Made by a program: the position numbers and the translations under genes. Of a DNA stretch of 11,712 nucleotides, positions 1-6,524 are shown piece after piece. How positions within the stretch are numbered: the first letter of the stretch is position 1; each line of letters begins with the position of its first letter. The notes beneath the pieces are model-generated. The model saw only the letters and a list, made by a program, of their open reading frames with translations, had not been told where the DNA came from and did no database searches. Source of the DNA: Rhodobacterales bacterium CG2_30_65_12 (GTDB lineage Bacteria > Pseudomonadota > Alphaproteobacteria > Rhodobacterales > Rhodobacteraceae); the NCBI GenBank assembly GCA_001873585.1, contig MNZL01000042.1, positions 1 through 11,712 on the forward strand, read 5' to 3'.

Positions 1-2396
1 GGCCGCTCGCCGCCACGGTCATGGCCGCCGCCGCAGTGATTCTATGGGGTGTGCTCGCATTCTGGCCAGCCTGGATCGGCCAGGCGTTGATTGCCGCCCT
101 CGCGCTGGCCGGTCTGGCGAGCCTCGTTTACGGCATCCGCCGCTTCCGCCCCGCCCACCGCGCCGAAGCGCTGGCCCGGCTTGACGCCACCCTGCCCGGC
201 AGCCCGATCGCGGCACTTGCCGACACCCAGGCGATCGGCGCCGACGATCCCGCCTCGCAAGCCGTCTGGCTCACCCACCGCCGCCGCATGGCCGAGCGGC
301 TTGCGGGGCTCAGGGCTCTGCCGCCGCGCCCCGGCCTTTCCCAGCGCGATCCCTATGGCCTTCGCCTGATCGCCGCCACCGCGCTCGCCGCCGCCCTCCT
401 GTTCGGCGCCGGCACCCGGCAGGGCGACCTTGCCGCGCTCTTGCCCGGCGCGGCGCAAGCGGCGATCTCGCAAGCAAGCTGGGAGGGCTGGATCGAGGCA
501 CCCTCCTACACCGGCAAGCCCACGCTCTACCTCGCCGACCAGCCGCCCGGCGCGCTTGAGGTGCCTACCGGCAGCCGGGTCACGCTGCGGCTTTACGGCC
601 GGGTGGACGCGATCGACGTTGCCGAGAGTTTTTCCGGCGAAACGCCGGATCCGCAGGCCACCACCCGCGCCTTCAGGATCACCGGCGATGGCACGCTCGC
701 CATTGGCGATGACACCTGGCAGATCAGCGCCACCCCCGACGCGCCTCCCCGGATTCAGCCCTCGGGCGAGCTTACCCGGACGCTCGCGGGTGAGATGCGC
801 CTGCCCTTCACCGCGCGCGACGATTACGGCGTGAGCGCGGGGCAAGCCCGGATCGGCCTCGACCTTCTCCGCGCCGACCGCCGCCATGGCCTTGGCCCCG
901 AGCCAGAGCCGCGCGACGATGTTGTGGTGGATCTGGCGATGCCCTATCGCGGCGACCGGCACGAGGGGCAGGAGCTCTTGGTGGAAAACCTCTCCGAGAA
1001 CCCTTGGGCCGGCCTGCCCGTTACCGTCACCTTCAGCGCCACCGATGCGGCCGGGCAATCGGGCGAAAGCGCACCGTTTGAAATCGTGCTGCCGGGCCGG
1101 CGGTTTCTCGACCCGCTCGCCGCCGCGCTGGTGGAGCAGCGGCGCGACATCCTGTGGACGATCGCCAACGCCCCCCGCGCCGCCCGCATCCTGCGCGCGG
1201 TTTCGAACCGGCCCGAGGGGCTGTTTGCCAAAAACGCGCAATACCTGAAGCTGCGCACCGTCGTGCGCACGCTGGACGGCGAAAGCCTCACACGCGAAGA
1301 CCGCGATGCGGTGGCGCAGGCCCTCTGGGAGATTGCCGTCGAGATCGAAGACGGCGCCCTTGCCAATGCGCTCGACCGGCTGCGCCGGGCGCAGGAGCGG
1401 CTGTCCGAGGCCATGCGCCAGGGCGCGACGCCGGAAGAACTCAGCGAGTTGATGGACGACTACCGCCAAGCCTTGCGCGACTACACACGCCAGCTTGGAC
1501 AACAGGAGCCGGAAAACCGCACCGACGAGCCCGACGACGGCAGCCAGCAGATGGAGATGACGCAACAAGATCTGCAAGCGATGATGGACCGGATCGAGGA
1601 GCTCATGCGCCAAGGCCGCATGGAGGAGGCGCAAGCGCTGCTCGACCAGCTCCAGCAGATGATGGAAAATATGCAGATCACCGAGGGCGCGTCCGGTCAA
1701 CAGGGCCAGAGCCAGGGGGAGCGCTCGATGCAAGACCTGGCCGACACGCTGCGCCAGCAGCAGGGCCTGTCGGACCAGGCGTTCCGCAACCTGCAAGAGC
1801 AGCTCAACCCGGGCGGCAAGTCTGGCCAGCCGGGGACGTCCGGCGAGGAGGGCGAAGCGGGCGAGACCGACGGCCAGGGCCAGGGGCAAGGCCAGCGCGA
1901 AACCCTCACCGAGCGCCAACGCGCGCTGGAGCGTGAGCTGGAGCGCCAGCGCGACGGCCTGCCGGGCGCCGGCACCCCCGAGGGCGACGCCGCGCGCGAT
2001 GCGCTGGAGCGCGCAGGGCGGGCGATGGACGAGGCCGCCGATGCGCTGGACGAAGGCAACATTCCCGGCGCGCTCGACCGTCAGGCCGAGGCGATGGAGA
2101 GCTTGCGCGACGGCATGCGCACCCTCGAAGACCAGATGCGGCGCGAGGCTCAGGCGCGCGAGCACGGTGAACAGGGCCAGCTTGCCGGCCAGCCCGGCAA
2201 CCGCCAGCAGGCCGATCCGCTCGGGCGCACCCCCGGCGGCTCCGGCGCTACTGCCACCGACAACCCGCTGGGCGACCGTGAAGACGTCTACCGCCGCGCG
2301 CAGGAGCTGATGGAAGAGCTACGTCGCCGCTCCGGCGAAGCCGACCGGCCCGAGCTGGAACGCGACTATCTCAAGCGGTTGCTCGATTTGTTCTGA
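1..2396 (+). CDS. TIGR02302/DUF4175 family membrane protein (5' end outside window)
   Basis: Large envelope protein of the alphaproteobacterial TIGR02302 (DUF4175) family; its molecular function is not established. The frame is open from base 3 with no upstream stop, and the ATG at 21 falls directly in front of a hydrophobic helix. The family is usually about 850 residues, so several dozen N-terminal residues probably lie outside the window. Counting from the Met at 21, hydrophobic segments lie at about 1-16, 19-39 and 113-131. A conserved-looking WIEAPSYTGKPTLYL stretch follows at 157-171, then a long presumably periplasmic part. From about residue 485 to 625 it is very rich in Gln, Met and Glu, and predicted helical segments continue to about 760. 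The stop (TGA 2394-2396) is 36 bp from the convergent zinc-ribbon gene. In related genomes the neighbour on the missing side is often lysA; this cannot be checked here. Family assignment is firm, the start is unknown. Confidence 0.88.
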   Translation, partial: PLAATVMAAAAVILWGVLAFWPAWIGQALIAALALAGLASLVYGIRRFRPAHRAEALARLDATLPGSPIAALADTQAIGADDPASQAVWLTHRRRMAERLAGLRALPPRPGLSQRDPYGLRLIAATALAAALLFGAGTRQGDLAALLPGAAQAAISQASWEGWIEAPSYTGKPTLYLADQPPGALEVPTGSRVTLRLYGRVDAIDVAESFSGETPDPQATTRAFRITGDGTLAIGDDTWQISATPDAPPRIQPSGELTRTLAGEMRLPFTARDDYGVSAGQARIGLDLLRADRRHGLGPEPEPRDDVVVDLAMPYRGDRHEGQELLVENLSENPWAGLPVTVTFSATDAAGQSGESAPFEIVLPGRRFLDPLAAALVEQRRDILWTIANAPRAARILRAVSNRPEGLFAKNAQYLKLRTVVRTLDGESLTREDRDAVAQALWEIAVEIEDGALANALDRLRRAQERLSEAMRQGATPEELSELMDDYRQALRDYTRQLGQQEPENRTDEPDDGSQQMEMTQQDLQAMMDRIEELMRQGRMEEAQALLDQLQQMMENMQITEGASGQQGQSQGERSMQDLADTLRQQQGLSDQAFRNLQEQLNPGGKSGQPGTSGEEGEAGETDGQGQGQGQRETLTERQRALERELERQRDGLPGAGTPEGDAARDALERAGRAMDEAADALDEGNIPGALDRQAEAMESLRDGMRTLEDQMRREAQAREHGEQGQLAGQPGNRQQADPLGRTPGGSGATATDNPLGDREDVYRRAQELMEELRRRSGEADRPELERDYLKRLLDLF

Positions 2397-2419
2397 AAAC
2401 GTCTGCGGCACCCAGTAGC

Positions 2420-2442
2420 AGGGCGCTTGGCATCAACGCCCT
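2420..2442. terminator. possible bidirectional hairpin between convergent genes
   Basis: Arms AGGGCG (2420-2425) and CGCCCT (2437-2442) pair. After one bulged C at 2426, TTG (2427-2429) pairs with CAA (2434-2436), closing a GCAT tetraloop. This gives a 9-bp stem with one bulge, 24 bp after the stop of the upstream plus gene and spanning the stop codon of the minus gene. No T-run follows on either strand, so it is not a classical intrinsic terminator. The position between two converging genes is the main argument for a role in transcript ends. Confidence 0.3.
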
Positions 2443-3383
2443 TCGCCGGCTGCCGCCTCGATCTTGTCGATCATACCGCGCAGGGTTTCATCAAGCCAGA
2501 TACGGGCGCTGTTCACCACCTCGACATACCCCGTGAGCACCGGCTCCAGTGCCGGTACGCTTTGCGCGAGCTTCGGCGCCTGAACGTAGAGCGCAAACGC
2601 CAGCGCGGCGAGCAACAGCACCAGCACAAAGCCGCGGCTGAACCCGCGCGACCGACCTGCGGCCATCGCCGTGTGCGCTGTGCCAGTCGCAGCGCCTGGC
2701 GCGTGGCCGTCAAGTGTCGAGTTGATTTCCTCGATATTGGGAAAGGGGTTACGCCCCTGCACCGGCTGCGCCGGCGGCTCTGCAGGCTCGGCATGGGCAT
2801 CGAAATCGGGCTCTGGCAGGTCGTCCTCGTCGACCCCGCGCATCCGCGCCATCCGCTCGCGGGCGATCCGGCGGCGCTCTTCATCGGGCGACGGCCCGGC
2901 ATCAAGCCCGAGATCGGGCTGAGTTTCTACCGGCTCTGGTGCGGGTTTCGGCGCATTGGCGCGCGCTTCGAGCTCGCGCTGCGCCTCTTCCTGCAGGATC
3001 GAGCGAATACCGTCGTCGATCTCGCGCGGGCGGGCGGCACCGGCGGGCATCGCGGCGCTTTCGTCCCCGCCAGCTTCGTCCTTGTCCGGTTCGTCGTCTT
3101 CAGCTTCGTCGTCTTCAGCTTTGTCTTTTTCAGGCGCATCTGCGGCGGCCAGATCGTCTTCCGGCGCTAGCTCTTTGGGTTCGTCCGCCTCGGCGTCAGC
3201 CCCATCATCGGTGAGATCTTCGTCGACCAGCGGCTCCTCGTCCGCCGCTTCATCTTGGTGCCCGGCCGGCATCTGGTACCAGCCATGGCCGCAGGCGGAA
3301 CATTGCACGTCGCGCCCACCCTGGGGGATCACCCGGTCGTCCACCTCGTATTGCGCGCCGCAATTCGGACAAACCAAACGCAT
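2433..3383 (-). CDS. MJ0042-type zinc-ribbon membrane protein with acidic linker
   Basis: Protein of 316 residues, a type common in Rhodobacterales and of unknown function. The N-terminus MRLVCPNCGAQYEV carries a four-cysteine zinc ribbon (Cys5, Cys8, Cys28, Cys31), matching the MJ0042/zinc_ribbon_5 family. Residues about 43-108 are an extremely Asp/Glu-rich linker, followed by a mixed charged region and one transmembrane helix at about 250-268. The last 48 residues form a short tail. The membrane anchor sits C-terminal to the zinc ribbon, so the ribbon is probably cytoplasmic (inference). The frame stays open for 30 codons upstream, but I chose the ATG at 3383: the ribbon starts there, and a GAGGAG/AAGGG-type ribosome site lies just upstream. 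The gene is divergent from ftsE and converges on the DUF4175 gene. Zinc binding and a regulatory or envelope role are inferences. Confidence 0.88.
   Translation of the reverse strand: MRLVCPNCGAQYEVDDRVIPQGGRDVQCSACGHGWYQMPAGHQDEAADEEPLVDEDLTDDGADAEADEPKELAPEDDLAAADAPEKDKAEDDEAEDDEPDKDEAGGDESAAMPAGAARPREIDDGIRSILQEEAQRELEARANAPKPAPEPVETQPDLGLDAGPSPDEERRRIARERMARMRGVDEDDLPEPDFDAHAEPAEPPAQPVQGRNPFPNIEEINSTLDGHAPGAATGTAHTAMAAGRSRGFSRGFVLVLLLAALAFALYVQAPKLAQSVPALEPVLTGYVEVVNSARIWLDETLRGMIDKIEAAAGEGR
3090..3119. repeat. 15-bp tandem duplication inside the acidic linker
   Basis: TTCGTCGTCTTCAGC occurs twice head to tail (3090-3104 and 3105-3119), and a decayed third copy follows at 3120-3134 with 11 of 15 matches. 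On the coding (minus) strand each unit reads Ala-Glu-Asp-Asp-Glu. The repeat is in frame and lengthens the acidic linker of the zinc-ribbon protein by five residues per unit. Confidence 0.8.
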
Positions 3384-3451
3384 CGTGCCCTTGCTCCTCA
3401 CATCCCTTGGCGCACCGGCGCGATCCACCCGGCGGTGCGCGGCACACTGGC

Positions 3452-3480
3452 AGTATGGGGAGGGAAACACCACAAATCAA
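3452..3480 (-). promoter_or_regulatory. candidate sigma70-type promoter of the zinc-ribbon gene
   Basis: Reading on the minus strand, TTGATT (3475-3480) and CATACT (3452-3457) are 17 bp apart, each with 4 of 6 matches to the -35 and -10 consensus. Transcription would begin near 3445, giving a leader of about 60 nt. The match is modest and rests on position in the divergent spacer. Confidence 0.28.
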
Positions 3481-3484
3481 ACCT

Positions 3485-3504
3485 TTGCAATCCCGCGATT
3501 GCAA
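3485..3504. promoter_or_regulatory. palindrome in the divergent spacer, candidate operator
   Basis: Arms TTGCAATC (3485-3492) and GATTGCAA (3497-3504) are perfect reverse complements around a CCGC spacer. The site lies between the zinc-ribbon gene and ftsE, five bases upstream of the candidate -35 of the minus-strand gene and about 50 bp before the ftsE start. The symmetry and AT-rich arms in a GC-rich setting suit a dimeric regulator. I do not recognise the motif as a named regulator site. A hairpin in the ftsE leader is the alternative. Confidence 0.4.
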
Positions 3505-3555
3505 CAATTCCCCCGGTGGGGCAAAACTGTCGCCACCGGCAGCGGGGACAGAAGC

Positions 3556-4227
3556 GTGATCGAATTCGAGCAAGTATCCTACGGCTACAGCGGCGGTCCA
3601 CTATTGGCCGATGTCTCGCTCCGGCTCGCACGCGGATCGTTTCACTTCCTCACCGGCCCCTCCGGCGCGGGCAAGACCACTCTGCTCAAGCTGTGCTATG
3701 GCGAGCTGATCGCGCAGCAGGGGCGGGTGGCGATCTTCGACCGCGATGCGCGCACGCTGTCGCGCGACGACGTGGCGATGATGCGCCGACGGATCGGCGT
3801 GGTGCACCAGGACCAGCAGTTCCTCGACCATCTCAGCCTTGCCGAAAACGTTGCCCTGCCGCTCACCGTGTCTGGCCGCTCTACCACCGAGGCCGATCTT
3901 GGCGATTTGATCCGCTGGGTCGGGCTCGAATCCCAGCGTGAGTCGCGGCCGCCGGAGCTGTCGGGCGGCGAACGCCAGCGCGCCGCGCTCGCCCGCGCGA
4001 TCATCATGAGCCCCGACGTGATTCTGGCCGATGAACCCACCGGCAACGTCGATTGGGAGATGTCGCTGCGCCTGCTCAAGCTGATGGTCGAGCTTAACAA
4101 GATGGGCAAGGCGATCATGGTCGCCACCCACGATCTCAACCTGATCCGCGCCGCCAAGAGCCAGGTGCAGGCGCGGGTGCTGAGAATCTCCAACCACCGG
4201 GTGCAACTCGCGGGGGCAGACCTGTGA
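3556..4227 (+). CDS. ftsE: cell division ATP-binding protein FtsE
   Basis: ATPase subunit of the FtsEX ABC complex, which sits at the division septum on the cytoplasmic face of the inner membrane and uses ATP hydrolysis to activate peptidoglycan hydrolases through FtsX. The protein has 223 residues, the usual length. Visible motifs are Walker A GPSGAGKT (34-41), a Q-loop region HQDQQ (85-89), signature LSGGE (135-139), Walker B VILADE (155-160) and H-loop His192. All catalytic elements are intact. The frame is open far upstream, through the antisense of the zinc-ribbon gene, but homology begins at GTG 3556, preceded by GGGGA at suitable distance; no ATG is near. Its stop overlaps the ftsX start (GTGA), so the two are translationally coupled. 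The family is secure, and the FtsE rather than LolD assignment rests on the FtsX partner next to it. Confidence 0.95.
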   Translation: MIEFEQVSYGYSGGPLLADVSLRLARGSFHFLTGPSGAGKTTLLKLCYGELIAQQGRVAIFDRDARTLSRDDVAMMRRRIGVVHQDQQFLDHLSLAENVALPLTVSGRSTTEADLGDLIRWVGLESQRESRPPELSGGERQRAALARAIIMSPDVILADEPTGNVDWEMSLRLLKLMVELNKMGKAIMVATHDLNLIRAAKSQVQARVLRISNHRVQLAGADL

Positions 4228-5126
4228 GCCGGATGTCGCCATTACTTGCCTTCCTCGCCGGCGATGCCCAGGCCGACCGGGTGGTGCCGCCAACCGGCTT
4301 TACCGCGCGGCTCACGCTTTTTGCCTCCGCCGCGATGGCGTTTCTCACCGTCTTCGCGCTGGCGCTTTCGCTCGCTACCGGGCGGCTGGCCGAAAACTGG
4401 GGCTCGGCGCTGGCGCAAAGCTCAACCATCCGCATTTCGGCCCCCGAGGGGCAGATGGAGGCACAGGTGCTCGCGGTGATGGACGTGCTCGAAACCACGC
4501 CCGGCATCGCTGACGCCCGCGTACTTACCGACGACGAACAGCGCGCCCTGCTCGAGCCCTGGTTTGGCCCCGACCTGCCGCTCGACACCTTGCCGGTGCC
4601 ACGCCTGATCGAGGTGAAGGAAACGCCCGATGGCTACGATGCCGAGGGCCTGCGCGCCCGGCTCGCGGGCGAGGCGCCCGGCGCGGTGCTTGATGACCAT
4701 ACCCGCTGGCGCGAACCGCTGGTGCGCGCCGCCGAGCGGCTGCGTCTGCTCGGGCTGGTCTCGATCCTCCTGATCGCCGCGACGACGGCGGTGATGATCA
4801 CGCTGGCCGCCGCCGCAGCCCTCGCCGCCAACGCCCAGGTGATTCGGGTGCTGCGGTTGGTGGGCGCGCGCGATGCCTATATCGCCCGCGCCTTCGTGCG
4901 CCGCTACACCTTGCGCGCGCACTCCGGGGCATCGGTGGGCACGGCGCTCGGCATGATGGCCGTCTGGCTCCTGCCAGAGGCCGATCCGGGCGGCAGCTTT
5001 CTCACCGGTCTTGGCTTTCAGGGCACCGCATGGCTCTGGCCGCTGCTGATCCCGCAGCTGGCAGCGCTCGTGGCTTTCGCCGCCACCCACCACGCCGCCC
5101 TCACCACTCTCAAGGAGCGCAGTTGA
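4224..5126 (+). CDS. ftsX: cell division permease-like protein FtsX
   Basis: Membrane subunit of FtsEX, 300 residues. Hydrophobic segments lie at about 30-52, 174-203, 233-250 and 268-290, the four-helix FtsX layout. The roughly 120-residue region between the first two is the extracytoplasmic domain that in other bacteria contacts hydrolase activators such as EnvC or RipC-like proteins. The N-terminus is cytoplasmic and short. The start is GTG 4224 in a GTGA overlap with ftsE; an in-frame ATG at 4233 would remove only three residues. A GGGGG run about 8 nt upstream of the GTG can serve as ribosome site. FtsX is weakly conserved in sequence, so topology and pairing with ftsE carry the call. 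The stop shares a base with the plsC start (TGATG). Confidence 0.93.
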   Translation: MSRMSPLLAFLAGDAQADRVVPPTGFTARLTLFASAAMAFLTVFALALSLATGRLAENWGSALAQSSTIRISAPEGQMEAQVLAVMDVLETTPGIADARVLTDDEQRALLEPWFGPDLPLDTLPVPRLIEVKETPDGYDAEGLRARLAGEAPGAVLDDHTRWREPLVRAAERLRLLGLVSILLIAATTAVMITLAAAAALAANAQVIRVLRLVGARDAYIARAFVRRYTLRAHSGASVGTALGMMAVWLLPEADPGGSFLTGLGFQGTAWLWPLLIPQLAALVAFAATHHAALTTLKERS

Positions 5127-5872
5127 TGAAAACCGCTTTGCAATGGCTGCGCTCGCTCGTGTTCATCATCGCCATGTATCTTGCCATGGCGGTGATCGCC
5201 TTGCTGGGCATGCCGATCACCCTCGTGAGGCGCGATTTCGCGTTTCGTGTTGTCCACGGCTATGCCCGCATCGTATGTTGGCTTGCCGCGGCGCTGGTGG
5301 GGCTGAAGAGTGAGATCCGCGGCACTCCGCCCACGGGCGATGTGATCATTGCGGCAAAGCACCAGAGCTTTTTTGACATCATCCTGATTGTCGCCGCCGT
5401 GCCCCGGCCAAAGTTCATCATGAAGAAAGAACTCAGATGGACCCCGTTCGTGGGCTTTTTCGCCAAGGCGATCGGCTGTGTCGCGGTGGATCGCGGCAAG
5501 CGTGGCGCGGCGATCAGGCAGATGGTGGCAGATGTCAAGGCGGGGCAAGCGCAGCCGGGCCAGCTGATCATCTTCTCGCAAGGCACCCGCGTGGCGGCTG
5601 GGGCGGCGAAACCCTACAAGATCGGCACCGGTGTGCTTTACAAGGAAACCGGGCAAACGGTGGTGCCGGCGGCCACCAACGTCGGAGTTTTCTGGAAACG
5701 TCACGGCATCATGCGCGACCCCGGGCTTGCGGTGGTCGAGTTCCTGCCCCCGATCGCTCCAGGGCTGGAGATCGACGTCTTCATGGCGAAGCTGGAACAG
5801 GTGGTCGAGGCCAATTCCAACCGGCTGATGCAAGAGGCCGGGTTTACCGGGCTGCCGCCTGCGGGTGATTGA
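5126..5872 (+). CDS. plsC: 1-acyl-sn-glycerol-3-phosphate acyltransferase (PlsC family)
   Basis: Lysophospholipid acyltransferase of 248 residues that would transfer an acyl chain to lysophosphatidate, giving phosphatidate for phospholipid synthesis at the inner membrane. A hydrophobic N-terminal helix (about 9-30) is followed by the catalytic HX4D motif, His79 to Asp84 (HQSFFD). Motif II is VDRGKRG (121-127), motif III FSQGTR (150-155) and motif IV VVPAAT (179-184). Motif III has Gln where the textbook sequence has Glu; I believe this variant is common in alphaproteobacterial members, but have not checked it. I chose ATG 5126, not the longer frame from 5030, because AAGGAG (5112-5117) sits 8 nt upstream and the protein then begins like its family. 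The start overlaps the ftsX stop by one base, so it is the third gene of the ftsE operon. Substrate preference, and a possible role as an ornithine-lipid acyltransferase instead, cannot be decided from sequence alone. Confidence 0.9.
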   Translation: MKTALQWLRSLVFIIAMYLAMAVIALLGMPITLVRRDFAFRVVHGYARIVCWLAAALVGLKSEIRGTPPTGDVIIAAKHQSFFDIILIVAAVPRPKFIMKKELRWTPFVGFFAKAIGCVAVDRGKRGAAIRQMVADVKAGQAQPGQLIIFSQGTRVAAGAAKPYKIGTGVLYKETGQTVVPAATNVGVFWKRHGIMRDPGLAVVEFLPPIAPGLEIDVFMAKLEQVVEANSNRLMQEAGFTGLPPAGD

Positions 5873-5893
5873 GACCGGCGACGCCCAAGCGGA

Positions 5894-5983
5894 TCAACCG
5901 AGACGTTTGAGCCCCTCCACCGGGCGAAGCCGAGTTACGCCTAGCCTCTCAAATGCCTTGATAACCAGCTTCCCGGTTTTCAT
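5894..5983 (-). other. 29-codon ORF of uncertain status in the plsC/acpS spacer
   Basis: The minus strand from ATG 5983 encodes 29 residues, beginning MKTGKLVIKAFERLG and ending in a basic, leucine-rich tail before TGA. The frame stays open upstream to a TAA at 6023-6025, adding RYTIDN-like residues. The amino-acid mix looks protein-like and amphipathic. There is no ribosome site in front of the ATG, and base composition is less GC-rich than the neighbours. It could be a remnant of a longer gene left at a rearrangement, a small protein, or chance. I recognise no family. The rest of the spacer (5873-5893 and 5984-6064) holds no clear terminator or promoter. Confidence 0.2.
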
Positions 5984-6064
5984 ATTGTCAATGGTATAGC
6001 GGCGTATCGTGCCAGTTTTTCGTTACGATTCATGGATCATTCACCACACAGGCGCGGCTCGGCG

Positions 6065-6478
6065 TCAGTGCGGTTGAACCCAGAGTTGCCGTGCCTCGAT
6101 CACCACGAAGGCTTGCGCCCAAGGGTGGTCGTCGGTCAACGTCACATGCACCAGCGCCTCGTGGCCCTCGGGCGTAATCTCCGCCAGCCGCGCGGCGGCC
6201 CAGCCGGTAAGGTCGATCCGAGGCTGGCCGCTGTGAAGGTTGCGCACTTCCATGTCTTTCCACGCGATCCCCATCCGCAGCCCGGTGCCCAGAGCCTTCG
6301 AGCAGGCTTCCTTGGCGGCCCAGCGCTTTGCAAATGTGCCTGCCACGTCGGCCCGATGCCCAGCCGTGGCTTGCTCCACCTCGGTAAACACCCGGTTGCG
6401 AAAGCGGTCGCCATGGCGCGCGAGCACCCCGGCGATGCGCTCTATGTTGGCAAGATCCGAGCCGATGCCGAGAATCAT
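6065..6478 (-). CDS. acpS: holo-[acyl-carrier-protein] synthase AcpS
   Basis: Transfers the 4'-phosphopantetheine arm of coenzyme A onto a serine of apo-ACP, activating it for fatty-acid synthesis; cytoplasmic. The protein has 137 residues, normal for the AcpS group, which acts as a trimer. The N-terminal MILGIGSDLANIER contains the Mg2+-binding Asp8, and FAKRWAAKEACSKALGTG (49-66) contains the second metal ligand Glu57 and the CoA-binding lysines. The start is ATG 6478, directly preceded by a strong GGAGGAGGAG ribosome site; the longer upstream frame lacks homology. The stop is TGA at 6065-6067. It lies 46 bp after the small exported-protein gene and is the last gene of the rpoZ-rel-pdxJ cluster seen here. 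In many relatives lepB, rnc and era follow, but here the next gene is plsC, running towards it. Confidence 0.95.
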   Translation of the reverse strand: MILGIGSDLANIERIAGVLARHGDRFRNRVFTEVEQATAGHRADVAGTFAKRWAAKEACSKALGTGLRMGIAWKDMEVRNLHSGQPRIDLTGWAAARLAEITPEGHEALVHVTLTDDHPWAQAFVVIEARQLWVQPH

Positions 6479-6524
6479 TGCCGCTCCTCCTCCGGGCCGG
6501 GCGCAAGCGCCGCGCCGCGCACCG

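Noticed and set aside
42..2165. A 707-codon minus-strand open frame opposite the DUF4175 gene.
   Set aside because: It is the antisense shadow of a GC-rich gene. The translation is Arg/Ala/Leu-rich with no family features, while the plus strand has clear family motifs and membrane helices.
3485..3504. Reading the ftsE-upstream palindrome as an FNR/CRP-type or LexA-type box.
   Set aside because: FNR-type sites need TTGAT-N4-ATCAA over 14 bp, and the alphaproteobacterial LexA box is a GTTC/GAAC direct-repeat type. Neither spacing nor bases fit.
3509..3520. The CCCC-CGGT-GGGG mini-hairpin before ftsE as a terminator.
   Set aside because: A four-bp stem in GC-rich DNA with no T-run on either strand is expected by chance, and no gene ends there.
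2956..3555. A long N-terminal extension of FtsE.
   Set aside because: The added residues are the Ser/Ala-rich antisense of the acidic zinc-ribbon gene. FtsE homology and normal length begin at GTG 3556.
5030..5125. An upstream start for PlsC within ftsX.
   Set aside because: The extra 32 residues are an out-of-frame reading of ftsX. A clear AAGGAG and the family-like N-terminus support ATG 5126.
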